From positions 124,001 to 188,000 of the forward strand of contig CACKGF010000001.1 of the NCBI GenBank assembly GCA_902599625.1: a stretch of 64,000 nt of DNA, written 5' to 3'. Below, in pieces: positions 53,248 to 61,922 of the stretch. The stretch comes from an uncultured Pelagibacteraceae bacterium. GTDB taxonomy: Bacteria > Pseudomonadota > Alphaproteobacteria > Pelagibacterales > Pelagibacteraceae. How positions within the stretch are numbered: position 1 is the first letter of the stretch; each line of letters begins with the position of its first letter. Under the pieces are notes generated by a model. That model was not told the DNA's origin and did not search any database. It saw only the letters and a list, made by a program, of their open reading frames with translations. The translations under genes and the position numbers were made by a program.

Positions 53248-54330
53248 TTAAATAAATCTTGTAATTTTGTTTTTATCAAAATACTGATTGATATTATTCT
53301 TAATTTTAAATTTTTTTGATAATTTATAAACAATTTTTTTAATGTTTAATTTACCAGATTGTCTCAATTTATTATCTGTTTTTATTAAATAAAATTCATT
53401 AAATAAATTTTTATCCAACATTTTGTTTGTAAACTGATTTCCACCCTCAACTAATAAAAAACGAATATTATTTTGGTATAAAATCGACATAACTTTTTTC
53501 AAGTCAAATTCACCATTTTTTTCAAGTTTAACATTGATTAGTTTTACTTTTTTACTCTTAAGAAACTTTATCTTTTTTTTATCACCTGAGTTATAAAAGA
53601 TAATTATTTTAGTATTCTTTAATTTGAAAATATTTGCATTTTTTTTAACTTTTAAATTCTTATCTATAATAACTTTAATTGGTGAATACTCATTTAAACC
53701 AGATAATCTACAATCCAATAATGGATTGTCTTCATTAATCGTCTTGTAAGTGACTAATATAGCTTGATTTTTATACCTTAGATGATGAGAAAAAGATTGA
53801 GTATATATATTAGAAACATATTTTGATTTAGAACTTTTAATAAAAAAATCTTTTGAGCATGCTATTTTTCCTACTACATAAGGTTGTTTATATTTTCTTT
53901 GAAAAATATAAGGTTTATAAAATTCATTTATCTTAGGTACATTAATATTTTTAACTTTAATTTTTTTTGATTTAAGAATTTGTTTGGCTCTTTTTGAGGA
54001 TCTTTCATCAATGTCATGAGCACCAAAAACAAGCCTAGAAATGTTTTTATCTATTATAATGTTAGTGCAAGGTGGTGTTTTTCCATAATGACTACAAGGT
54101 TCTAAAGTTACATAAAGAGTCGAACCCTTAGTTATTTTTTGATCAATTTTATTTAATAAACTAAACTCAGAATGAGGTCTTCCATTATAACCTGTGGAAG
54201 CTAAGGAAATAACCTCATCATTTTTAACAAGAACACTTCCAACAGAAGGATTTGTCCCTGTTAAACCCTCCATATTTTTTGCTAAATTCAAAGCTAAATT
54301 TAAATAGAGCTTATCTTTTTTTGAAGACAT
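53248..54330 (-). CDS. ribD: Bifunctional pyrimidine deaminase/reductase RibD
   Basis: Two consecutive steps of riboflavin synthesis. 360 residues. Deaminase zinc ligands: HSE in [14 protein letters not shown] and the cysteines of [15 protein letters not shown]. The reductase half starts near residue 150 ([14 protein letters not shown]), with the [10 protein letters not shown] and [13 protein letters not shown] segments. Overlaps nrdR by 20 bases, as in other alphaproteobacteria. Confidence 0.94.
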   Translation of the reverse strand: MSSKKDKLYLNLALNLAKNMEGLTGTNPSVGSVLVKNDEVISLASTGYNGRPHSEFSLLNKIDQKITKGSTLYVTLEPCSHYGKTPPCTNIIIDKNISRLVFGAHDIDERSSKRAKQILKSKKIKVKNINVPKINEFYKPYIFQRKYKQPYVVGKIACSKDFFIKSSKSKYVSNIYTQSFSHHLRYKNQAILVTYKTINEDNPLLDCRLSGLNEYSPIKVIIDKNLKVKKNANIFKLKNTKIIIFYNSGDKKKIKFLKSKKVKLINVKLEKNGEFDLKKVMSILYQNNIRFLLVEGGNQFTNKMLDKNLFNEFYLIKTDNKLRQSGKLNIKKIVYKLSKKFKIKNNINQYFDKNKITRFI

Positions 54331-54769
54331 CTATTTTGTCTACAAATTGTACAAAGTCTTTTTCTTCTCTAAAATTCCTATAAACTGATGCAAATCTTAC
54401 ATAAGCTACTGGGTCTAAATTTTTTAAACCATCCATAACCATTTTTCCAATTGCATTGGATGAAATTTCATTTTGCCCTAACTCTTCAAGTGACCTTGAA
54501 ATATTAGTAATAAATTTTTCAACAGTTTCAGTATCAATGGGTCTTTTTTTTAAAGCGATATAAATTGACTTTGATAATTTATCTCTATCGAATGGTGATT
54601 TTCTTCCACTCTTTTTAACAACCATTAATTCTCTAAATTGAATTCTTTCAAAAGTAGTAAATCTTTCTCCACATGTGCAAAGTCTCCTTCTTCTTATTGC
54701 TGTACCATCTTCAGTTGGACGTGAATCCACAACCGATGTTTCACCTTTTTTTTCACATGGACAAATCAT
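54311..54769 (-). CDS. nrdR: Transcriptional repressor NrdR
   Basis: ATP/dATP-sensing repressor of ribonucleotide reductase genes. 152 residues. The N-terminal zinc ribbon reads [20 protein letters not shown] and [16 protein letters not shown], and the ATP cone follows ([20 protein letters not shown]). Both zinc knuckles are C-x-C here, where the family has C-x2-C, a symmetric one-residue shortening. Operon position glyA-nrdR-ribD is the conserved alphaproteobacterial one. Confidence 0.94.
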   Translation of the reverse strand: MICPCEKKGETSVVDSRPTEDGTAIRRRRLCTCGERFTTFERIQFRELMVVKKSGRKSPFDRDKLSKSIYIALKKRPIDTETVEKFITNISRSLEELGQNEISSNAIGKMVMDGLKNLDPVAYVRFASVYRNFREEKDFVQFVDKIDVFKKR

Positions 54770-54772
54770 TTA

Positions 54773-56083
54773 CTATTTTAAATTTTTATAAATCGGAAAT
54801 TTTGAACACAGTGAAATTACTTCTTCTCTTACTTCTGATTCAACTTTCGCATTATCGTCTGGATTTGCTGATAAACCTTTTATTGTTTTAGTTATTAGTT
54901 CACCTACTTTTTTAAATTCATCTAAGCCAAACCCTCTTGTAGTTGCAGCTTGTGTTCCTAATCTTATCCCAGATGTTATCATTGGACTTTCTGTATCATA
55001 TGGAATTCCATTTTTATTACATGTTATGTTAGCTCTACATAAACTGTCAGCTGCAATATTTCCTTTTACATTGAATGGCCTTAAGTCTACTAACATTAAA
55101 TGAGTATCGGTTCCGCCTGAATATATTTTAAAACCATTGTTTTTTAATGTCTCAGCTAAAATTTTTGCATTTGCCATTACATTCGAAATATAATTTCTAA
55201 ATTCTGGTTTTAATGCTTCAAGGAACCCAACTGCTTTTGCAGCAATTATGTGCATCAAAGGTCCACCTTGATAACCTGGGAAAACTGCAGAATTAAATTT
55301 TTTAGACAAAGCTTCATTATTAGTTAAAATAATTCCACCACGTGCACTTCTAAAAACTTTATGAGTTGTTGAAGTAACAACATCAGCATACTCTACTGGA
55401 TTTGGATAACCTTTACCTGCAACTAAACCAGAAAAGTGCGCCATATCTACCATAAAATATGCACCTACTTTATCTGCGATCTCTCTAAATTTTTTAAAAT
55501 CTATTTGTCTAGAATACGCACTTCCACCTGCAATTATAAGTTTTGGTTTATTCTCAACTGCAAGTTTCTCTATAGATTCATAATCTAATAATTCAGTTTT
55601 TTTATCTACATCATATGCAATAGCATTAAACCACTTTCCTGATACAGAAGCTTTAGATCCATGAGTGAGGTGACCGCCGGAATTTAAACTCATTCCCATT
55701 ATAGTATCACCTGGTTTTAGTAATGCTAAGAAGACTGCACCATTAGCTTGAGCTCCGGAATGAGGTTGGCTGTTAGCAAATTTACAATTAAATAATTTTT
55801 TTAGTCTTTCGTTAGCTAAGTTTTCAGCTACATCAACATGATCGCATCCGTTGTAATATCTTTTTCCTGGATAACCCTCAGCATACTTATTAGTTAATAC
55901 AGATCCTTGAGCTTCAAGAAGAGCATTAGAAACAATATTCTCTGATGCAATTAGTTCAATATGTTGCTGTTGCCTAGCTAATTCATCATTAATAGCTTTA
56001 TATATTTCTGGATCGGTATCTGATAAGTTTTTTTCAAAAAAGTTTTGATACTCTATATTTGTATATTTACCTTCACTAGACAT
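54773..56083 (-). CDS. glyA: Serine hydroxymethyltransferase
   Basis: Converts serine and tetrahydrofolate to glycine and methylene-THF. 436 residues. [57 protein letters not shown] and the PLP lysine in [19 protein letters not shown] are intact; the loop after the lysine (VFRSARGG rather than TLRGPRGG) is slightly divergent. Four bases upstream of nrdR on the same strand and 3 bases after rpiB. Confidence 0.96.
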   Translation of the reverse strand: MSSEGKYTNIEYQNFFEKNLSDTDPEIYKAINDELARQQQHIELIASENIVSNALLEAQGSVLTNKYAEGYPGKRYYNGCDHVDVAENLANERLKKLFNCKFANSQPHSGAQANGAVFLALLKPGDTIMGMSLNSGGHLTHGSKASVSGKWFNAIAYDVDKKTELLDYESIEKLAVENKPKLIIAGGSAYSRQIDFKKFREIADKVGAYFMVDMAHFSGLVAGKGYPNPVEYADVVTSTTHKVFRSARGGIILTNNEALSKKFNSAVFPGYQGGPLMHIIAAKAVGFLEALKPEFRNYISNVMANAKILAETLKNNGFKIYSGGTDTHLMLVDLRPFNVKGNIAADSLCRANITCNKNGIPYDTESPMITSGIRLGTQAATTRGFGLDEFKKVGELITKTIKGLSANPDDNAKVESEVREEVISLCSKFPIYKNLK

Positions 56084-56086
56084 AAT

Positions 56087-56515
56087 TTATTTTATTTTTT
56101 TAACCCTTCTCAAGTGTCTACCACTTTCGAATCTAGTTTTCAAAAAAATATTAACACAATTTAAAGCTAATTTTGCGCTAATAAGTCTCGATCCTAAAGC
56201 GATTATATTGGCATCATTATGTAATCTCGATAATTTGGTATTTTCAATACTATAACACAATGCGGCCCTTATATTTTTAACCTTGTTTGCGACTATTGAC
56301 ATTCCAACACCTGAGCCACAAACCAAAATCCCACGATTTTTTTTACTTTTTGCAACACTTTTTGCTAATTTTTTTGCAAAATCTGGATAATCTACAGAAT
56401 TATCATTACTGGGTCCTAAGTCGAAAATTTTTAATTTTTTCTTTTTTAATGAATATTTTATTTTTTCTTTTAGTCTAAATCCAGCGTGGTCTGAAGATAT
56501 GTAAATTTTATTCAA
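56087..56515 (-). CDS. rpiB: Ribose-5-phosphate isomerase B
   Basis: 142 residues from a TTG at 56515, chosen because it begins NKIYISSDHAGFRLKEKIK, the natural N-terminus; a longer frame to 56626 would run through the preceding gene. Signature IYISSDHAGF, the catalytic cysteine in ILVCGSGVGMSIVANK and the final SGRHLRRVKKI identify RpiB (E. coli 149 residues). Interconverts ribose-5-P and ribulose-5-P. No Shine-Dalgarno is visible; the stop of the upstream gene lies 1 base before, suggesting coupled re-initiation. Confidence 0.92.
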   Translation of the reverse strand: MNKIYISSDHAGFRLKEKIKYSLKKKKLKIFDLGPSNDNSVDYPDFAKKLAKSVAKSKKNRGILVCGSGVGMSIVANKVKNIRAALCYSIENTKLSRLHNDANIIALGSRLISAKLALNCVNIFLKTRFESGRHLRRVKKIK

Positions 56516-56516
56516 A

Positions 56517-57107
56517 TTAATTAAATTTGTAATCAAGTACACAAGCAACAAGATGAATTCTATTCTCTTCCCCACCATTAAATGCATTGTGATACTTTTT
56601 ATTATTCGTAATCCAAACTGATCCATCAGCTGGCATGTGCTTAGCTACATTATCTATTACCATTATACATCCAGGGTTTGTAATAATTGGAATATGTAGT
56701 CTAGGCTCTGGATCACGATGCCAACTTAAAGTAGATCTTGGTTCCTTCAATAATAATCTTACTCTGCCTAATTTATATTTTTTTGATAATTCTTCATAAA
56801 CAGTTTTAAAATAGGTATCTTTATATTCATCTATAAACTGTGTGTATCTTTCTTCGTCAATCATTTTGTCCCTTGAAACTTCTTTTCCATCACTGCTGGG
56901 TTTTGTCCAAAATACTCCACGAACATTATTTCCTTTAATTGACTCTGGATCTCCTGGTATTTGATTTAATGAAATTCCGGCAAAGTGAGGAATTCCTAGA
57001 CTTGTATCAAAACCTTTTAGGTTTAAAACTTTTGTGCAAGCTTCTCGAAGTTTGGTAATATCGAATTTGATATCTTGTTTTTGAAAATCGTTAAATGATA
57101 GTGACAT
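56517..57107 (-). CDS. Aspartyl/asparaginyl beta-hydroxylase-like 2-oxoglutarate oxygenase
   Basis: 196 residues with the double-stranded beta-helix iron site: H-x-D in LSWHRDPEPRLHIPI, a distal histidine in KKYHNAFNGGEENRIHLVAC and the 2OG-binding arginine in that same stretch (NRIH). MPADGSVWITNN is typical of the Asp/Asn hydroxylase family. The substrate is unknown. Starts the glyA operon (rpiB, glyA, nrdR, ...); divergent from hemB with a 75-base gap. Confidence 0.7.
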   Translation of the reverse strand: MSLSFNDFQKQDIKFDITKLREACTKVLNLKGFDTSLGIPHFAGISLNQIPGDPESIKGNNVRGVFWTKPSSDGKEVSRDKMIDEERYTQFIDEYKDTYFKTVYEELSKKYKLGRVRLLLKEPRSTLSWHRDPEPRLHIPIITNPGCIMVIDNVAKHMPADGSVWITNNKKYHNAFNGGEENRIHLVACVLDYKFN

Positions 57108-57182
57108 TTTATAACTTTTTTATTAATAGCTTATAAACTATTTTTATATATATTACTATTGTCGCATTAAAAAACATTGAGA

Positions 57183-58178
57183 ATGATTATCACTGGTAAA
57201 TACCCCAAATTGAGAATGAGAAGATCAAGAAAAACTGATTGGATGAGAAGATTAGTTAGAGAGAATTCTCTTTCTAGCAATGATTTTATATTACCAATCT
57301 TTGTAACAGAGGGAAAAAATAAAAAGATTCCAATTAAAACTATGCCTGAAGTTTTTAGATATAGTGTCGATAAACTTGACCAGATTGTTGATAGAGCCCT
57401 TAAACTTAAAATTCCAATGGTGGCAATTTTTCCTCAAACAAATAGTGGTTTAAAAGACTCTTATGGTAGTGAAGCTTTAAATGAAAACAATTTAGTTTGT
57501 AAGGCTATTAGAAAGATTAAAGATAAATACAGAAATGAAATCGGTATAATGACTGATGTTGCTTTAGATCCTTACACATCTCATGGACATGATGGGATTT
57601 TAAGAGATAAAAAAATTCTTAATGATGAAACAATAGAAATATTAATTCAACAATCTCTGTTACAAGCTCAAATGGGTAGTGATGTTATAGCTCCATCAGA
57701 TATGATGGATGGGCGTATTGGTGAGATTAGACAAGAACTTGATAATAATTCGCTTAAAGATATTAAAATATTATCTTATGCTGTAAAATACGCATCTTCT
57801 TTTTATGGTCCCTTTAGAGATGCAGTTGGATCAAAAAAATCTTTAAAAGGTGATAAGAAAACATATCAGATGGACTTCAGTAATTCCGAAGAAGCTTTAA
57901 GAGAAGTGGCATTAGATATTAAAGAAGGAGCAGATCTTGTGATGGTGAAACCTGGTCTTCCCTACCTCGATATAATAAAAAAAGTGAAAGAAAATTTTAA
58001 AATACCAGTTTTGGCTTACCAAGTTTCAGGTGAATATAGTTTGTTAATGAATGGTATTAACAAGGGATTAATTAGTGAAAACTCTATTTATGAAACACTT
58101 ATGTCATTTAAAAGAGCTGGCGCTAATGCAATTATTTCATATTTTGCAGATAGAATAGACAAAATTATTAAAAATTAA
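57183..58178 (+). CDS. hemB: Delta-aminolevulinic acid dehydratase (porphobilinogen synthase)
   Basis: Second step of heme biosynthesis. From the ATG at 57183 it has 331 residues; a TTG 6 bases upstream is an alternative. Schiff-base lysines lie in SFYGPFRDAVGSKKSLKGDK and DLVMVKPGLPYLDI. The metal loop reads MTDVALDPYTSHGHDG, with aspartates instead of the zinc cysteines, so the magnesium-type typical of alphaproteobacteria. Its TTAA stop is shared with recO on the other strand. Confidence 0.95.
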   Translation: MIITGKYPKLRMRRSRKTDWMRRLVRENSLSSNDFILPIFVTEGKNKKIPIKTMPEVFRYSVDKLDQIVDRALKLKIPMVAIFPQTNSGLKDSYGSEALNENNLVCKAIRKIKDKYRNEIGIMTDVALDPYTSHGHDGILRDKKILNDETIEILIQQSLLQAQMGSDVIAPSDMMDGRIGEIRQELDNNSLKDIKILSYAVKYASSFYGPFRDAVGSKKSLKGDKKTYQMDFSNSEEALREVALDIKEGADLVMVKPGLPYLDIIKKVKENFKIPVLAYQVSGEYSLLMNGINKGLISENSIYETLMSFKRAGANAIISYFADRIDKIIKN

Positions 58179-58855
58179 GATTTAAAATCGTCTATGAATT
58201 TTTTTCTTTGATGAGGAAAATTAATACTGTTAGGTAAAAAAAGATTTGTTTGTAAATACTCACTTATAAGATTCAAACCGTCTATAATATCTTGATTATT
58301 TACATTATCTCCGCTTTTTGAAATAAGAAAATTGGGAACTTTAATTTTTTTTTGATTTGTAGTAATAAAAAATTCATCTTTTCCGTTGGACTCTTTTTTT
58401 GCATATTTCTTTACATCTAAGTCAAAACCAATCAATCTTAGAAAATCAAGTTCCCAAAAAATATAATTTTTATACCAATCTTCTTTTTCTAGAATTAAAA
58501 ATAACTTATGAACCAGCTCATAAATTGATGTATTTTCTTGATTTTCTACAGTTAGTAATTTTACTAAATTTAATGCTGCATTAATGCAATACATCGATCT
58601 TTTTTGGGAGAAAAATATTGGAGTGTTTACTTTTAAAATTTCAACTTTAAAATATCCAAAACTGTCATCACTTTTCGAATTATAATTTAAATGAAGCTCA
58701 TTGCCAATTTGTAAATAGTTTTTGATTTTTTTTGATGATGCTCCAAAAATAATACCTGAGCACTTACCATGATTTTTAGTATAGAAATTAACAATGGTTG
58801 AATTTTCTTGAAATTTATTCTTTGACAACAAAATACCTGTATCTGTCCAATTCAT
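58175..58855 (-). CDS. recO: DNA repair protein RecO
   Basis: 226 residues. N-terminal OB fold (WTDTGILLSKNKFQENSTIV, KCSGIIFGASSKK) and the helical middle (YELVHKLFLILEK, FWELDFLRLIGFDL). The C-terminal zinc finger of longer RecO proteins is not obvious. It mediates RecA loading with RecR. It follows rnc directly (4-base overlap), whereas era usually lies between them in other alphaproteobacteria. Confidence 0.88.
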   Translation of the reverse strand: MNWTDTGILLSKNKFQENSTIVNFYTKNHGKCSGIIFGASSKKIKNYLQIGNELHLNYNSKSDDSFGYFKVEILKVNTPIFFSQKRSMYCINAALNLVKLLTVENQENTSIYELVHKLFLILEKEDWYKNYIFWELDFLRLIGFDLDVKKYAKKESNGKDEFFITTNQKKIKVPNFLISKSGDNVNNQDIIDGLNLISEYLQTNLFLPNSINFPHQRKKFIDDFKS

Positions 58856-59514
58856 TTTTTAAAAGTATCCAATAATTTTAAAGCAGCTTTCTGTTCAGCT
58901 TCTTTTTTAGAATTACCAATCCCCAAATATTTTTTTGAATTTTTTATTTTAACTGAAACTTTTATAACAGGTTTATGTCTTGGGCCTTTGTTTTCTATTA
59001 CATTATAAATTGGGAGGGTTTTATACAATTTAAGAGAATATTCTTGAAGCATTGTTTTTGGGTCTCTGTAAATTGTTAGTTTTTCATTTAAAAATCTTTT
59101 CCAATAATTTAAAATGAATTTTTCAGTAACATCTAATCCTTGATCTAGGTACAATGCTCCTACAATAGACTCTACAGTATCTGCCAAAATTTTATTCTCT
59201 ATTTTAGAATTATCCTTATTGTCACCTACTAAAATATAATCCTTTAGAGATAAATAATTAGAAATCTCGACACATCTTTTCTTATTAACTAATGATGCTA
59301 ACTTTTTATCAAGATCGCCCTCTTTATCTTTTGGAAATAGTTTATACAAATTCTTTGATATAACTAATCCTAAAACTCTATCTCCTAAAAATTCTAATTT
59401 TTCATTGTTATTTAACGGATTATTGCTTTTGTGTGTCAAGCTTTGCAGCAAAAGATTTTGATTTTTAAATTTGATACCTATAATTTTCTCAAAAGAATTT
59501 AAACTTTTTCTCAT
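58852..59514 (-). CDS. rnc: Ribonuclease III
   Basis: 220 residues. The catalytic helix EKLEFLGDRVLGLVISKN has E41 and D45, the second acidic pair lies in LADTVESIVGALYLDQG, and the C-terminal dsRNA-binding domain is clear (DPKTMLQEYSLKLYKTLP and KKEAEQKAALKLLDTF). It processes rRNA and double-stranded RNA. Overlaps lepB by one base and recO by 4. Confidence 0.96.
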   Translation of the reverse strand: MRKSLNSFEKIIGIKFKNQNLLLQSLTHKSNNPLNNNEKLEFLGDRVLGLVISKNLYKLFPKDKEGDLDKKLASLVNKKRCVEISNYLSLKDYILVGDNKDNSKIENKILADTVESIVGALYLDQGLDVTEKFILNYWKRFLNEKLTIYRDPKTMLQEYSLKLYKTLPIYNVIENKGPRHKPVIKVSVKIKNSKKYLGIGNSKKEAEQKAALKLLDTFKK

Positions 59515-60239
59515 TATCTTATTTTTTTAAACAGTCTGTCTAATCTAAAACTTTTATTCCATTTCCAAAACTCAATAAATCTTCCTATTTTTTTGTCAGT
59601 TGAAAAAAAGATGAATCTAGCTTTACCAACAATATTATCACGGTGTACATACCCAACGCTTGTCAAAAATCGACTATCCTTCGAACAATCTCTATTGTCT
59701 CCTAAAAAAAAATAATGATTATCAGGTACAACAAATTCATCTGAATTTTGATACGATCCAAAATTATTATAAGCAGTTAAATATTTCTTATTTTCTATTT
59801 TTTCTTCAAAAAGATTTGTATCTAAAACTTTACCACCACAATATATTTTCATTTCTGACTTTAGTTTTGATTTAAGGATTTCAACATCGTTAAGATATAG
59901 ATTGCCATCGATAAATTGAATCTTGTCTCCCGGTCCACCTATAAGTCTTTTAATATAATCGGTTCTGTTATCTGCGGGTGTTTTGAATACAATAATGTCT
60001 CCTCTATTTGGTTCATCAAAAAAAATACGTTTTTTAATAGGCCCTAAACTAAAAGGAAATGAATGCTTGCTATATCCATAAGTATATTTGGTAACAAAGA
60101 TCCTATCTCCTACCAACAATGTAGGCTCCATTGATGATGACGGAATATAAAAAGGTTGAATTAATAAAGACCTAATTACAATAGCGATTACTAAAGCATA
60201 AAAAATAGTTTTGATATTATCTATAATTTTTTGTTTCAT
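59514..60239 (-). CDS. lepB: Signal peptidase I
   Basis: Cleaves signal peptides at the outer face of the inner membrane. 241 residues with one N-terminal helix (TIFYALVIAIVIRSLLI). The serine-lysine dyad is S36 in IPSSSMEPTLLVGDR and K97 in YIKRLIGGPGDKIQ; FFLGDNRDCSKDSR is box E. It is flanked by rnc and acpS with 1- and 4-base overlaps, the conserved acpS-lepB-rnc order. Confidence 0.96.
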   Translation of the reverse strand: MKQKIIDNIKTIFYALVIAIVIRSLLIQPFYIPSSSMEPTLLVGDRIFVTKYTYGYSKHSFPFSLGPIKKRIFFDEPNRGDIIVFKTPADNRTDYIKRLIGGPGDKIQFIDGNLYLNDVEILKSKLKSEMKIYCGGKVLDTNLFEEKIENKKYLTAYNNFGSYQNSDEFVVPDNHYFFLGDNRDCSKDSRFLTSVGYVHRDNIVGKARFIFFSTDKKIGRFIEFWKWNKSFRLDRLFKKIR

Positions 60240-60631
60240 TTAATTTTTTGAGTTATAACGTATGCAACTGAATATTCTCTTTCATCTGATAATGACAGAA
60301 AAATTTTAACTTTTTTCAATTTAAGTTTTCTTTTTAATATATTTTTTAACTTATTGCTTAAAGTAAGGTAGGGTTTACCACTTCTTTTTTTTGATACATT
60401 TATATCTTTAAAATTAATATTATAAGCAAAACCAGTACCAAGAGATTTTACGAAAGCTTCCTTAGCAGCGAATCTTTTTGAAAAAAACAAAACTTTCTGA
60501 TTAATTTTTTTTGAGTCTTTAATTTCACTAGATGTGAATATTCTATTGATAAATTTTTTATTTTTAATAAGTTTTTTTATACGACTATTTTTTACAATGT
60601 CTGTTCCTACACCAAAAATATTCAAAGTCAT
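60236..60631 (-). CDS. acpS: Holo-[acyl-carrier-protein] synthase
   Basis: 131 residues. GVGTDIVKNSRIKKLI has the magnesium-binding aspartate and SKRFAAKEAFVKSLGTG carries the second metal ligand (KEA motif). Transfers phosphopantetheine from CoA (made by the coaD pathway) to acyl carrier protein. Located between pdxJ and lepB with 4-base overlaps. Confidence 0.95.
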   Translation of the reverse strand: MTLNIFGVGTDIVKNSRIKKLIKNKKFINRIFTSSEIKDSKKINQKVLFFSKRFAAKEAFVKSLGTGFAYNINFKDINVSKKRSGKPYLTLSNKLKNILKRKLKLKKVKIFLSLSDEREYSVAYVITQKIK

Positions 60632-61341
60632 CTTACGATCTTTTTGAATTCTTTAATAATACTAGGCATACCAGACTCTAAACTTTCACCTATGATAAAG
60701 TGACCAATATTAAATTCTTTTATGTATGGAATTTTTCTTAAAATTTTTGTTGTTTTGTAATCTAGTCCGTGTCCTGCATGTACCTCAATGTCATAATCAA
60801 ATGCTAATTTACTTGCATCTTTAATTCTCTTTAGTTCATTGGAAAATTTTGCACCTTTTTTAACTAAAATTGATATTTTTCCTGTGTGGAGCTCAACGCA
60901 TTTCGTTCCTATTTTTTTCGAGATTTCAATATTTTGTTTTGAAGGGTCTATAAATAAACTTGTTCTGATTTTAGCTTTATTAAGTCTGGATATAATTTTT
61001 TTTAAGTTATGAAAATTTTTTTTTAAATCTATTCCCCCTTCTGTGGTAATTTCTTTTCTTTTTTCCGGCACTATACAAACGTAATTAGGCATGTTTCTAA
61101 GAGCAATTTTTAACATTTTATTATTACATGCCATCTCTAAATTTATTTTAATTCTTTTTTTACAAAGTTTTTTTAAATCTAAGTCTTTAATGTGTCTTCT
61201 GTCTTCTCTTAGATGAACTGTAATAGAGTCGGCTCCAGAATTAATTGCAATATTTGCAAATTTTAAAATATTTGGATGATTTTCTCCTCTAGCGTTTCTT
61301 AATGTAGCCACATGATCAATGTTAACACCGAGTTTAGACAT
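60628..61341 (-). CDS. pdxJ: Pyridoxine 5'-phosphate synthase
   Basis: 237 residues. LGVNIDHVATLRNARGENHP, SITVHLREDRRHIKD, CIVPEKRKEITTEGG and DIEVHAGHGLDYKTT are the PdxJ active-site segments. Condenses deoxyxylulose-5-P with aminoacetone phosphate into pyridoxine-5-P. One-base overlap with pyrE, 4 bases with acpS. Confidence 0.97.
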   Translation of the reverse strand: MSKLGVNIDHVATLRNARGENHPNILKFANIAINSGADSITVHLREDRRHIKDLDLKKLCKKRIKINLEMACNNKMLKIALRNMPNYVCIVPEKRKEITTEGGIDLKKNFHNLKKIISRLNKAKIRTSLFIDPSKQNIEISKKIGTKCVELHTGKISILVKKGAKFSNELKRIKDASKLAFDYDIEVHAGHGLDYKTTKILRKIPYIKEFNIGHFIIGESLESGMPSIIKEFKKIVR

Positions 61342-61922
61342 TATTTTAGATATCTACTTCCTGGTTTTGTAATTTGTATATTCTTTAAAGAAGATGGTAA
61401 TTTATTTCTCTTATAAACAGGAATATCTAGTTTTACTTGAGATATAATTTTTTTTGACATTTTTAATTTTTTCGATCTGTCAATTAGGCAAGCAATTCCA
61501 ACAAACTTTCCGCCAAATCTTTTAATAAGTCTTACACACTCCAATGATGATTTTCCTGTAGTGATTACGTCTTCTACTATTAGTATTTTTGCTCTTTTTT
61601 TAATATTAAAACCTCTTCTAAGTTTAAATTTTTTATCTACTCTTTCACAAAAAATAGTCTCTTTTTTTAACAATCTTCCTATTTCATAACCAATAATTAC
61701 ACCTCCCATTGCTGGGGATAGAATGACATCAAAACTTTTAATATTTCTTTTAATTTTTGTTGCCAAGGAACTTATAAATTTTTTAGCTTGAGTTGGTTTG
61801 CTTAAAAGCTTAGCGCATTGAACATATTGGGGTGAATGTAGACCAGACGAAAGTACGAAGTGTCCCTCTAAAAGAGCGTCAGTTTTTTTTAAAACCGCCA
61901 AAGAATTTTTTAAAGAAAGCAT
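61341..61922 (-). CDS. pyrE: Orotate phosphoribosyltransferase
   Basis: Adds ribose-5-P from PRPP to orotate. 193 residues. ALLEGHFVLSSGLHSPQYVQ near the N-terminus, ERVDKKFKLRRGF and the PRPP loop ILIVEDVITTGKSS are intact. The start at 61922 lies 44 bases inside the end of the rsh gene; the coding frame gives a normal N-terminus there, so the overlap looks real. Confidence 0.94.
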   Translation of the reverse strand: MLSLKNSLAVLKKTDALLEGHFVLSSGLHSPQYVQCAKLLSKPTQAKKFISSLATKIKRNIKSFDVILSPAMGGVIIGYEIGRLLKKETIFCERVDKKFKLRRGFNIKKRAKILIVEDVITTGKSSLECVRLIKRFGGKFVGIACLIDRSKKLKMSKKIISQVKLDIPVYKRNKLPSSLKNIQITKPGSRYLK

